Below are positions 1 to 11,311 of a DNA stretch of 64,000 nt, piece by piece. A program made the position numbers and the translations under genes. The first letter of the stretch is position 1. Every line of letters begins with the position of its first letter. The notes under the pieces are model-generated. The model did not search any database, was not told where the DNA came from, and saw only the letters and a program-made list of their open reading frames with translations. The DNA comes from Hydractinia symbiolongicarpus. Taxonomy: Eukaryota > Cnidaria > Hydrozoa > Anthoathecata > Hydractiniidae. The stretch spans positions 434,001-498,000 of the forward strand of contig NC_079881.1 of the NCBI RefSeq assembly GCF_029227915.1, written 5' to 3'.

Positions 1-136
1 AATGAAAACATTTTTGAAAACTACAAGTCTCATGGGCTTTAGTGGTGAAATAATAATTTAAAAAATCGTTCGGGAAATGAGTTTACTCCCTGGGTACTTT
101 CTTTGTATACTTTTGACTATACGGGCCGAGTCTGGG

Positions 137-193
137 GTTTAATCGCCGGGGATTTACGGGAAGTCGTGGGTTTTCGTTTGCCGGCGATTAAAC
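137..193 (+). repeat. Inverted 13-bp insertion inside a monomer, example 1
   Basis: This 218-bp monomer carries 15 extra bases. The 13 bases at 137-149 (GTTTAATCGCCGG) are the exact reverse complement of 181-193 (CCGGCGATTAAAC), the normal 3' part of the same monomer, so the two form a perfect 13-bp stem with a 31-nt spacer. Ordinary monomers have only the 181-193 segment. A local inverted copy of this kind is the signature expected of a template switch during replication. Confidence 0.88.
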
Positions 194-416
194 TTCTTTT
201 ATTCAGCGTCTCATTAAAAATGAAAACATTTTTGTAAACTACAAGTCTCATGCGTTTTAGTGGTGAAAAAATAATTTAAAAAATTGTTCGGGAAATGAGT
301 TTACTCCCTGGGTACTTTCTTTGTATACTTTTGACTATACGGGCCGAGTCCGGGGTTTACGGGAAATGGCGGGTTTTCGTTTGCCGGAGATTAAACTTCT
401 TTTATTCAGCGTCTCA

Positions 417-438
417 TCAAAAATGAAAACATTTTTGA
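417..438. repeat. 9-bp dyad around an AAAA core (example)
   Basis: The arm TCAAAAATG (417-425) and its reverse complement CATTTTTGA (430-438) flank AAAA, giving a perfect 9-bp inverted repeat with a 4-nt loop. It recurs in every monomer that reads CATTTTTGA here. Monomers of the CATTTCTGA type have a broken arm, and those reading CATTTTTAA keep only 7 bp. Dyad symmetries are known in centromeric satellites that lack CENP-B boxes; a role here is inference only. Confidence 0.75.
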
Positions 439-624
439 AAACTGCAAGTCTCATGCGTTTTAGTGGTGAAAAGATAATTTAAAAAATCGTTTTGGAAATG
501 AGTTTACTCACAGGGTACTTTCTTTGTATACTTTTGACTATACGGGCCGAGTCCGGGATTTACGGGAAATCGCGGGTTTTCGTTTGCCGGCGATTAAACG
601 TCTTTTATTTAGCGTCTCATCAAA
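422..624 (+). repeat. Representative 203-bp monomer
   Basis: This monomer shows the usual landmarks. A dyad (417-438) overlaps its start, an A/T-rich tract lies at about 472-487, GTATAC is at 526-531 and GCCGGC at 586-591. The unit is compositionally split. In a hand count of one typical monomer of the inverted block, the 60 bp beginning at its GCCGGC end were 58% G+C and the remaining 143 bp about 31%; the monomer held 13 CpGs against about 7.7 expected. GTATAC and GCCGGC are kept in most monomers, so enzymes cutting them should give a 203-bp ladder. The start chosen is arbitrary. Confidence 0.9.
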
Positions 625-1434
625 AATGAAAACATTTTTAAAAACTACAAGTCTCATGTGCTTTAGTGGGAAAAAATAATTTAAAAAATCGTTCGGGAAA
701 TGAGTTTACTCCCTGGGTACTTTCTTTGTATACTTTTGACTATACGGGCCGAGTCCGGGGTTTACGGGAAATTGCGGGTTTTTGTTTGCCGGCGATTAAA
801 CTTCTTTTGTTCAGCGTCTCATCAAAAATGAAAACCTTTTTGAAAACTACAAGTCTCATGCGTTTTAGTGGTGAAAAGATAATTTAAAAATCGTTTTGGA
901 AATGAGTTTACTCACAGGGTACTTTCTTTGTATACATTCGACTATAAAGGCCAAGCCCGGGATTTACGGGAAATCGCAGGTTTTCTTTTGCCGGCGATTA
1001 AACCACTTTCATTAGGCGTCTCATCAAAAATGAAAACATTTTTGTAAACTACAAGTCTCATGCGTTTTAGTGGTGAAATAATAATGTAAAAAATCGTTCG
1101 GGAAATCAGTTTACTCCCTGGGTACTTTCTTTGTATAATTTTGACTATACGGGCTGAGTCTAAGATTTACGGGAAATCGCGGGTTTTCGTTTGCCGGCGA
1201 TTAAACCACTTTCACTAAGCGTCTCATCAAAAATGAAAACATTTCTGAAAACTACAAGTCTCATGCGTTTTAGTGGTGAAAAAATAATTTAAAAAATCGT
1301 TCGGGAAATGAGTTTACTCCCTGGGTACTTTCTTTGTATACTTTTGACTATACGGGCCGAGTCCGGGGTTTACGGGAAATGGCGGGTTTTCGTTTGACGG
1401 AGATTAAACTTCTTTTATTCAGCGTCTCATCAAA

Positions 1435-2868
1435 AATGAAAACATTTTTGAAAACTGCAAGTCTCATGCGTTTTAGTGGTGAAAAGGTAATTTAAAAAAT
1501 CGTTCGGGAAATGAGTTTACTCCCTGGGTTCTTTCTTTGTATACTTTTGACTATACGGGCCGAGTCTGGGGTTTAATCGCCGGGGATTTACGGGAAGTCG
1601 TGGGTTTTCGTTTGCCGGCGATTTAACTTCTTTTATTCAGCGTCTCATTAAAAATGAAAACATTTTTGTAAACTACAAGTCTCATGCGTTTTAGTGGTGA
1701 AAAAATAATTTAAAAAATTGTTCGGGAAATGAGTTTACTCCCTGGGTACTTTCTTTGTATACTTTTGACTATACGGGCCGAGTCCGAGGTTTACGGGAAA
1801 TGGCGGGTTTTCGTTTGCCGGAGATTAAACTTCTTTTATTCAGCGTCTCATCAAAAATGAAAACATTTTTGAAAACTGCAAGTCTCATGCGTTTTAGTGG
1901 TGAAAAGATAATTTAAAAAATCGTTTTGGAAATGAGTTTACTCACAGGGTACTTTCTTTGTATACTTTTGACTATACGGGCCGAGTCCGGGATTTACGGG
2001 AAATCGCGGGTTTTCGTTTGCCGGCGATTAAACGTCTTTTATTTAGCGTCTCATCAAAAATGAAAACATTTTTAAAAACTACAAGTCTCATGTGCTTTAG
2101 TGGGAAAAAATAATTTAAAAAATCGTTCGGGAAATGAGTTTACTCCCTGGGTACTTTCTTTGTATACTTTTGACTATACGGGCCGAGTCCGGGGTTTACG
2201 GGAAATTGCGGGTTTTTGTTTGCCGGCGATTAAACTTCTTTTGTTCAGCGTCTCATCAAAAATGAAAACCTTTTTGAAAACTACAAGTCTCATGCGTTTT
2301 AGTGGTGAAAAGATAATTTAAAAATCGTTTTGGAAATGAGTTTACTCACAGGGTACTTTCTTTGTATACATTCGACTATAAAGGCCAAGCCTGGGATTTA
2401 CGGGAAATCGCAGGTTTTCTTTTGCCGGCGATTAAACCACTTTCATTAGGCGTCTCATCAAAAATGAAAACATTTTTGTAAACTACAAGTCTCATGCGTT
2501 TTAGTGGTGAAATAATAATGTAAAAAATCGTTCGGGAAATCAGTTTACTCCCTGGGTACTTTCTTTGTATAATTTTGACTATACGGGCTGAGTCTAAGAT
2601 TTACGGGAAATCGCGGGTTTTCGTTTGCCGGCGATTAAACCACTTTCACTAAGCGTCTCATCAAAAATGAAAACATTTCTGAAAACTACAAGTCTCATGC
2701 GTTTTAGTGGTGAAAAAATAATTTAAAAAATCGTTCGGGAAATGAGTTTACTCCCTGGGTACTTTCTTTGTATACTTTTGACTATACGGGCCGAGTCCGG
2801 GGTTTACGGGAAATGGCGGGTTTTCGTTTGACGGAGATTAAACTTCTTTTATTCAGCGTCTCATCAAA
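1435..2868 (+). repeat. 7-monomer higher-order repeat, copy 2
   Basis: This is the second copy of the 1,434-bp unit. By eye only a handful of bases differ: T for A near 1520, an extra T for A in the GCGATTTAAC stretch near 1623, A for G near 1787, and T for C near 2392. After about 2,869 the next monomer lacks the 15-bp insertion and the order changes, so a third full copy is not present. Confidence 0.9.
1571..1627 (+). repeat. Inverted 13-bp insertion, example 2 (arm mutated)
   Basis: This is the same 218-bp monomer in the second 7-monomer unit. The inserted arm at 1571-1583 is intact, but the downstream arm at 1615-1627 reads CCGGCGATTTAAC, with one base changed, so the stem has a mismatch. 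Confidence 0.88.
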
Positions 2869-4085
2869 AATGAAAACATTTTTGAAAACTGCAAGTCTCA
2901 TGCGTTTTAGTGGTGAAAAGGTAATTTAAAAAATCGTTCGGGAAATGAGTTTACTCCCTGGGTACTTTCTTTGTATACTTTTGACTATACGGGCCGAGTC
3001 CGGGGTTTACGGGAAATGGCGGGTTTTCGTTTGCCGGCGATTAAACTTCTTTTATTCAGCGTCTCATCAAAAATGAAAACATTTTTGAAAACTACAAGTC
3101 TCATGCGTTTTAGTGGTGAAAAGATAATTTAAAAATCGTTTTGGAAATGAGTTTACTCACAGGGTACTTTCTTTGTATACATTCGACTATAAAGGCCAAG
3201 CCCGGGATTTACGGGAAATCGCGGGTTTTCTTTTGCCGGCGATTAAACCACTTTCATTAGGCGTCTCATCAAAAATGAAAACATTTCTGAAAACTACAAG
3301 TCTCATGCGTTTTAGTGGTGAAAAAGTAATTTAAAAAATCGTTCGGGAAATGAGTTTACTCCCTGGGTACCTTCTTTGTATACTTTTGACTATACGGGCC
3401 GAATCCGGGATTTACGGGAAATCGCAGGTTTTCGTTTGCCGGCGATTAAACTTCTTTTATTCAGCGTCTCATCAAAAATGAAAACATTTTTGAAAACTAC
3501 AAGTCTCATGGGCTTTAGTGGTGAAATAATAATTTAAAAAATCGTTCGGGAAATGAGTTTACTCCCTGGGTACTTTCTTTGTATACTTTTGACTATACGG
3601 GCCGAGTCCGGGGTTTACGGGAAATGGCGGGTTTTCGTTTGCCGGCGATTAAACTCCTCTTATTCAGCGTCTCATCAAAAATGAAAACATTTTTGAAAAC
3701 TACAAGTCTCATGCGTTTTAGTGGTGAAAAGATAATTTAAAAAATCGTTTTGGAAATGAGTTTACTCACAGGGTACTTTCTTTGTATACATTCGACTATA
3801 CGGGCCAAGCCTGGGATTTACGGGAAATCGCGGGTTTTCTTTTGCCGGCGATTAAACCACTTTCATTAGGCGTCTCATCAAAAATGAAAACATTTGTGAA
3901 AACTACAATTCTCATGCGTTTTAGTGGTGAAAAAATAATTTAAAAAATCGTTTGGGAAATGAGTTTACTCCCTGGGTACCTTCTCTGTATACTTTTGACT
4001 ATACGGGCCGAATCCAGGATTTATGGGAAATCGCAGGTTTCCGTTTGACGGCGATTAAACTTCTTTTATTCAGCGTCTCATCAAA
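2869..4085 (+). repeat. Transition segment of six monomers
   Basis: Six monomers lie between the 7-monomer and 15-monomer units. Their types match parts of the 15-monomer unit: the AAAGGCCAAGCCCGGG type at about 3,190, the GAAAAAGTAATTT type at about 3,320, and the CATTTGTGAAAAC type at about 3,890. They look like a shortened version of it. No other content is seen. Confidence 0.75.
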
Positions 4086-7000
4086 AATGAAAACATTTTT
4101 GAAAACTACAAGTCTCATGGGCTTTAGTGGTGAAATAATAATTTAAAAAATCGTTCGGGAAATGAGTTTACTCCCTGGGTACTTTCTTTGTATACTTTTG
4201 ACTATACGGGCCGAGTCTGGGGTTTAATCGCCGGGGATTTACGGGAAGTCGTGGGTTTTCGTTTGCCGGCGATTAAACTTCCTTTATTCAGCGTCTCATC
4301 AAAAATGAAAACATTTTTGTAAACTACAAGTCTCATGCGTTTTAGTGGTGAAAAAATAATTTAAAAAATTTTTCGGGAAATAAGTTTACTCCCTGGGTAC
4401 TTTCTTTGTATACTTTTGACTATACGGGCCGAGTCCGGGGTTTACGGGAAATGGCGGGTTTTCGTTTGCCGGAGATTAAACTTCTTTTATTCAGCGTCTC
4501 ATCAAAAATGAAAACATTTTTGAAAACTGCAAGTCTCATGCGTTTTAGTGGTGAAAAGATAATTTAAAAAATCGTTTTGGAAATGAGTTTACTCACAGGG
4601 TACTTTCTTTGTATACTTTTGACTATACGGGCCGAGTCCGGGATTTACGGGAAATCGCGGGTTTTCGTTTGCCGGCGATTAAACGTCTTTTATTTAGCGT
4701 CTCATCAAAAATGAAAACATTTTTAAAACCTACAAGTCTCATGTGCTTTAGTGGGAAAAAATAATTTAAAAAATCGTTCGGGAAATGAGTTTACTCCCTG
4801 GGTACTTTCTTTGTTTACTTTTGACTATACGGGCCGAGTCCGGGGTTTACGGGAAATGGCGGGTTTTCGTTTGGCGGCGATTAAACTTCTTTTATTCAGC
4901 GTCTCATCAAAAATGAAAACATTTTTGAAAACTACAAGTCTTATGCGTTTTAGTGGTGAAAAGATAATTTAAAAATCGTTTTGGAAATGAGTTTACTCAC
5001 AGGGTACTTTCTTTGTATACATTCGACTATAAAGGCCAAGCCCGGGATTTACGGGAAATCGCAGGTTTTCTTTTGCCGGCGATTAAACCACTTTCATTAG
5101 GCGTCTCATCAAAAATGAAAACATTTCTGAAAACTACAAGTCTCATGCGTTTTAGTGGTGAAAAAGTAATTTAAAAAATCGTTCGGGAAATGAGTTTACT
5201 CCCTGGGTACCTTCTTTGTATACTTTTGACTATACGGGCCGAATCCGGGACTTACGGGAAATCGCAGGTTTTCGTTTGCCGGCGATTAAACGTCTTTTAT
5301 TCAGCGTCTCATCAAAAATGAAAACATTTTTGAAAACTACAAGTCTCATGGGCTTTAGTGGTGAAATAATAATTTAAAAAATCGTTCGGGAAATGAGTTT
5401 ACTCCCTGGGTACTTTCTTTGTATACTTTTGACTATACGGGCCGAGTCCGGGTTTTACGGGAAATGGCGGGTTTTCGTTTGCCGGCGATTAAACTCCTTC
5501 TATTCAGCGTCTCATCAAAAATGAAAACATTTTTGAAAACTACAAGTCTCATGCGTTTTAGTGGTGAAAAGATAATTTAAAAAATCGTTTTGGAAATGAG
5601 TTTACTCACAGGGTACTTTCTTTGTATACATTCGACTATACGGGCCAAGCCCGGGATTTACGGGAAATGGCGGGTTTTCGTTTGCCGGCGATTAAACTTC
5701 TTTTATTCAGCGTCTCATCAAAAATGAAAACATTTTTGAAAACTACAAGTCTCATGCGTTTTAGTGGTGAAAAGATAATTTAAAAATCGTTTTGGAAATG
5801 AGTTTACTCACAGGGTACTTTCTTTGTATACATTCGACTATAAAGGCCAAGCCCGGGATTTACGGGAAATCGCGGGTTTTCTTTTGCTGGCGATTAAACC
5901 ACTTTCATTAGGCGTCTCATCAAAAATGAAAACATTTGTGAAAACTAAAAGTCTCATGCGTTTTAGTGGTGAAAAAATAATTTAAAAAATCGTTTGGGAA
6001 ATGAGTTTACTCCCTGGGTACCTTCTTTGTATACTTTTGACTATACGGGCCGAATCCGGGATTTACGGGAAATCGCAGGTTTTCGTTTGACGGCGATTAA
6101 ACTTCTTTTATTCAGCGTCTCATCAAAAATGAAAACATTTTTGAAAACTACAAGTCTCATGGGCTTTAGTGGTGAAATAATAATTTAAAAAATCGTTCGG
6201 GAAATGAGTTTACTCCCTGGGTACTTTCTTTGTATACTTTTGACTATACGGGCCGAGTCCGGGGTTTACGGGAAATGTCGGGTTTTCGTTTGCCGGCGAT
6301 GAAACTCCTTTTATTCAGCGTCTCATCAAAAATGAAAACATTTTTGAAAACTACAAGTCTCATGCGTTTTAGTGGTGAAAAGATAATTTAAAAAATCGTT
6401 TTGGAAATGAGTTTACTCACAGGGTACTTTCTTTGTATACATTCGACTATACGGCCAATCCCGGGATTTACGGGAAATCGCGGGATTTCGTTTGCCAGCG
6501 ATTAAACCACTTTCACTAAGCGTCTCATCAAAAATGAAAACATTTCTGAAAACTACAAGTCTCATGCGTTTTAGTGGTGAAAAAATAATTTAAAAAATCG
6601 TTCGGGAAATGAGTTTACTGCCTGGGTACTTTCTTTTTATACTTTTGACTATACGGGCCGAGTCGGAGATTTACGGGAAGTCGCGAGTTTTCGTTTGCCG
6701 GCGATTAAACTTCTTTTATTCAGCGTCTCATCAAAAATGAAAACATTTTTAAAAACTACAAGTCTCATGGGCTTTAGTGGTTAAATAATAATTTAAAAAA
6801 TCGTTCGGGAAATGAGTTTACTCCCTGGGTACTTTCTTTGTATACATTCGACTATACGGGCCAAGCCCGGGATGTACGGGAAATCGCGGGTTTCGTTTGC
6901 CGGCGAATAAACCACTTTCATTAAGCGTCTCATCAAAAATGAAAACATTTCTGAAAACTACAAGTCTCATGCGTTTTAGTGATGAAAAAATAATTTAAAA

Positions 7001-7140
7001 AATTGTTCGGGAAATGAGTTTACTCCCTGGGTATTTTCTTTGTATACTTTTGACAATACGGGCCGAATCCGGGATTTACGGGAAATCGCAGGTTTTCGTT
7101 TGCCGGCGATTAAACTTCTTTTATTCAGCGTCTCATCAAA
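4086..7140 (+). repeat. 15-monomer higher-order repeat, copy 1
   Basis: Fifteen monomers (3,055 bp) start with the 218-bp insertion monomer. They repeat in the same order at 7141 onward; for example the GTGGGAAAAAATAA monomer at 4,753 recurs at 7,808 and the CATTTGTG monomer at 5,933 recurs at 8,988. Part of the unit overlaps in type with the 7-monomer unit upstream, so the two HORs share ancestry. Confidence 0.88.
4222..4278 (+). repeat. Inverted 13-bp insertion, example 3
   Basis: Arms at 4222-4234 and 4266-4278 match perfectly. This monomer opens the first 15-monomer unit. Confidence 0.88.
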
Positions 7141-10100
7141 AATGAAAACAATATGGAAAACTACAAGTCTCATGGGCTTTAGTGGTGAAATAATAATTTA
7201 AAAAATCGTTCGGGAAATGAGTTTACTCCCTGGGTACTTTCTTTGTATACTTTTGACTATACGGGCCGAGTCTGGGGTTTAATCGCCGGGGATTTACGGG
7301 AAGTCGTGGGTTTTCGTTTGCCGGCGATTAAACTTCTTTTATTCAGCGTCTCGTCAAAAATGAAAACATTTTTGTAAACTACAAGTCTCATGCGTTTTAG
7401 TGGTGAAAAAATAATTTAAAAAATTGTTCGGGAAATGAGTTTTCTCCCTGGGTACTTTCTTTGTATACTTTTGACTATACGGGCCGAGTCCGGGGTTTAC
7501 GGGAAATGGCGGGTTTTCGTTTGCCGGAGATTAAACTTCTTTTATTCAGCGTCTCATCAAAAATGAAAACATTTTTGAAAACTGCAAGACTCATGCGTTT
7601 TAGTGGTGAGAAGATAATTTAAAAAATCGTTTTGGAAATGAGTTTACTCACAGGGTACTTTCTTTGTATACTTTTGACTATACGGGCCGAGTCCGGGATT
7701 TACGGGAAATCGCGGGTTTTCGTTTGCCGGCGATTAAACGTCTTTTATTTAGCGAGTCATCAAAAATGAAAACATTTTTAAAAACTACAAGTCTCATGTG
7801 CTTTAGTGGGAAAAAATAATTTAAAAAATCGTTCGGGAAATGAGTTTACTCCCTGGGTACTTTCTTTGTATACTTTTGACTATACGGGCCGAGTCCGGGG
7901 TTTACGGGAAATTGCGGGTTTTCGTTTGCCGGCGATTAAACTTCTTTTATTCAGCGTCTCATCAAAAATGAAAACATTTTTGAAAACTACAAGTCTCATG
8001 CGTTTTAGTGGTGAAAAGATAATTTAAAAATCGTTTTGGAAATGAGTTTACTCACAGGGTACTTTCTTTGTATACATTCGACTATAAAGGCCAAGCCCGG
8101 GATTTACGGGAAATCGCAGGTTTTCTTTTGCCGGCGATTAAACCACTTTCATTAGGCGTCTCATCAAAAATGAAAACATTTCTGAAAACTACAAGTCTCA
8201 TGCGTTTTAGTGGTGAAAAAGTAATTTAAAAAATCGTTCGGGAAATGAGTTTACTCCCTGGGTACCTTCTTTGTATACTTTTGACTATACGGGCCGAATC
8301 TGGGATTTACGGGAAATCGCAGGTTTTCGTTTGCCGGCGATTAAACTTCTTTTATTCAGCGTCTCATCAAAAATGAAAACATTTTTGAAAACTACAAGTC
8401 TCATGGGCTTTAGTGGTGAAATAATAATTTAAAAAATCGTTCGGGAAATGAGTTTACTCCCTGGGTACTTTCTTTGTATACTTTTGACTATACGGGCCGA
8501 GTCCGGGTTTTACGGGAAATGGCGGGTTTTCGTTTGCCGGCGATTAAACTCCTTCTATTCAGCGTCTCATCAAAAATGAAAACATTTTTGAAAACTACAA
8601 GTCTCATGCGTTTTAGTGGTGAAAAGATAATTTAAAAAATCGTTTTGGAAATGAGTTTACTCACAGGGTACTTTCTTTGTATACATTCGACTATACGGGC
8701 CAAGCCCGGGATTTACGGGAAATGGCGGGTTTTCGTTTGCCGGCGATTAAACTTCTTTTATTCAGCGTCTCATCAAAAATGAAAACATTTTTGAAAACTA
8801 CAAGTCTCATGCGTTTTAGTGGTGAAAAGATAATTTAAAAATCGTTTTGGAAATGAGTTTACTCACAGGGTACTTTCTTTGTATACATTCGACTATAAAG
8901 GCCAAGCCCGGGATTTACGGGAAATCGCGGGTTTTCTTTTGCTGGCGATTAAACCACTTTCATTAGGCGTCTCATCAAAAATGAAAACATTTGTGAAAAC
9001 TACAAGTCTCATGCGTTTTAGTGGTGAAAAAATAATTTAAAAAATCGTTTGGGAAATGAGTTTACTCCCTGGGTACCTTCTTTGTATACTTTTGACTATA
9101 GGGGCCGAATCCGGGATTTACGGGAAATCGCAGGTTTTCGTTTGACGGCGATTAAACTTCTTTTATTCAGCGTCTCATCAAAAATGAAAACATTTTTGAA
9201 AACTACAAGTCTCATGGGCTTTAGTGGTGAAATAATAATTTAAAAAATCGTTCGGGAAATGAGTTTACTCCCTGGGTACTTTCTTTGTATACTTTTGACT
9301 ATACGGGCCGAGTCCGGGGTTTACGGGAAATGGCGGGTTTTCGTTTGCCGGCGATGAAACTCCTTTTATTCAGCGTCTCATCAAAAATGAAAACATTTTT
9401 GAAAACTACAAGTCTCATGCGTTTTAGTGGTGAAAAGATAATTTAAAAAATCGTTTTGGAAATGAGTTTACTCACAGGGTACTTTCTTTGTATACATTCG
9501 ACTATACGGCCAATCCCGGGATTTACGGGAAATCGCGGGATTTCGTTTGCCAGCGATTAAACCACTTTCACTAAGCGTCTCATCAAAAATGAAAACATTT
9601 CTGAAAACTACAAGTCTCATGCGTTTTAGTGGTGAAAAAATAATTTAAAAAATCGTTCGGGAAATGAGTTTACTCCCTGGGTACTTTCTTTTTATACTTT
9701 TGACTATACGGGCCGAGTCGGAGATTTACGGGAAGTCGCGGGTTTTCGTTTGCCGGCGATTAAACTTCTTTTATTCAGCGTCTCATCAAAAATGAAAACA
9801 TTTTTAAAAACTACAAGTCTCATGGGCTTTAGTGGTTAAATAATAATTTAAAAAATCGTTCGGGAAATGAGTTTACTCCCTGGGTACTTTCTTTGTATAC
9901 ATTCGACTATACGGGCCAAGCCCGGGATGTACGGGAAATCGCGGGTTTCGTTTGCCGGCGAATAAACCACTTTCATTAAGCGTCTCATCAAAAATGAAAA
10001 CATTTCTGAAAACTACAAGTCTCATGCGTTTTAGTGATGAAAAAATAATTTAAAAAATTGTTCGGGAAATGAGTTTACTCCCTGGGTACTTTCTTTGTAT
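7141..10100 (+). repeat. 15-monomer higher-order repeat, copy 2
   Basis: This copy matches the 4086 copy at a constant offset of 3,055 bp with scattered substitutions. The match ends in the last monomer. At about 10,104 this copy reads GACTATACGGGCCGAGTCC, whereas the first copy reads GACAATACGGGCCGAATCC at 7,052. The change marks a recombination boundary into the next HOR. Confidence 0.87.
7277..7333 (+). repeat. Inverted 13-bp insertion, example 4
   Basis: Arms at 7277-7289 and 7321-7333 match perfectly. This monomer opens the second 15-monomer unit and lies 3,055 bp after example 3. It is the last one I see in the window. Confidence 0.88.
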
Positions 10101-11311
10101 ACTTTTGACTATACGGGCCGAGTCCGGGGTTTACGGGAAATGGCGGGTTTTCGTTTGCCGGCGATTAAACTCCTTTTATTCAGCGTCTCATCAAAAATGA
10201 AAACATTTTTGAAAACTACAAGTCTCATGGGCTTTAGTGGTGAAATAATAATTTTAAAAATCGTTCGGGAAATGAGTTTACTCCCTGGGTACTTTCTTTG
10301 TATACTTTTGACAATACGGGCCGAATCCGGGATTTACGGGAAATCGCAGGTTTTCGTTTGCCGGCGATTAAACTTCTTTTATTCAGCGTCTCATCAAAAA
10401 TGAAAACAATATGGAAAACTACAAGTCTCATGGGCTTTAGTGGTGAAATAATAATTTAAAAAATCGTTCGGGAAATGAGTTTACTCCCTGGGTACTTTCT
10501 TTGTATACTTTTGACTATACGGGCCGAGTCCGGGGTTTACGGGAAATGGCGGGTTTTCGTTTGCCGGCGATTAAACTCCTTTTATTCAGCGTCTCATCAA
10601 AAATGAAAACATTTTTGAAAACTACAAGTCTCATGGGCTTTAGTGGTGAAATAATAATTTTAAAAATCGTTCGGGAAATGAGTTTACTCCCTGGGTACTT
10701 TCTTTGTATACTTTTGACTATACGGGCCGAGTCCGGGGTTTACGGGAAATGGCGGGTTTTCGTTTGCCGGCGATTAAACTTCTTTTATTCAGCGTCTCAT
10801 CAAAAATGAAAACATTTTTAAAAACTACAAGTCTCATGGGCTTTAGTGGTTAAATAATAATTTAAAAAATCGTTCGGGAAATGAGTTTACTCCCTGGGTA
10901 CTTTCTTTGTATACATTTGGCTATACGGGCCAAGCCCGGGATGTACGGGAAATCGCGGGTTTCGTTTGCCGGCGAAAAAACCACTTTCATTAAGCGTCTC
11001 ATCAAAAATGAAAACATTTCTGAAAACTACAAGTCTCATGCGTTTTAGTGATGAAAAAATAATTTAAAAAATTGTTCGGGAAATGAGTTTACTCCCTGGG
11101 TACTTTCTTTGTATACTTTTAACAATACGGGCCGAATCCGGGATTTACGGGAAATCGCAGGTTTTCGTTTGCCGGCGATTAAACTTCTTTTATTCAGCGT
11201 CTCATCAAAAATGAAAACAATATGGAAAACTACAAGTCTCATGGGCTTTAGTGGTGAAATAATAATTTAAAAAATCGTTCGGGAAATGAGTTTACTCCCT
11301 GGGTACTTTCT
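10095..11311 (+). repeat. 6-monomer higher-order repeat, copy 1
   Basis: The unit is 1,217 bp long. It contains a nested two-monomer duplication (10,095 and 10,501 are 406 bp apart) and the rare ACAATATGG variant at about 10,406 and 11,217. Several monomers have one base moved in the ATAATTTTAAAAATC stretch. That change keeps a reading frame open across two monomers but is not evidence of coding. Confidence 0.83.

Larger units (their letters stand above)
1..1434 (+). repeat. 7-monomer higher-order repeat, copy 1
   Basis: Seven monomers (1,434 bp, including one 218-bp monomer with a 15-bp insertion) are followed immediately by a near-identical second set. Their order and private variants, such as the short GTGGGAAAAAATAA monomer at about 668 and the ATAATGTAAAAAA variant at about 1080, repeat exactly 1,434 bp later. 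The left boundary is set by the window edge, so the true unit start could lie earlier. Confidence 0.9.

Noticed and set aside
137-193. Intrinsic transcription terminator formed by the 13-bp stem
   Set aside because: The spacer of 31 nt is long, no U-tract follows the stem, and the context is a eukaryotic-type satellite. A template-switch insertion explains it better.
422-624. CENP-B box
   Set aside because: I compared the essential pattern NTTCGNNNNANNCGGGN with both strands of typical monomers. GTTCGGGAAATGAG has TTCG and the central A but not the CGGG part, and other CG-rich stretches also fail. A computed search of every monomer would settle it.
666-887. Short open frames of 60-73 codons in the forward block (for example 666-887, 2100-2321, 4751-4972, 7806-8027)
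   Set aside because: They all translate the same stretch of the satellite monomer, recur wherever the variant recurs and end within one period because 203 is not divisible by 3. There is no promoter, splice context, codon bias or recognisable domain.
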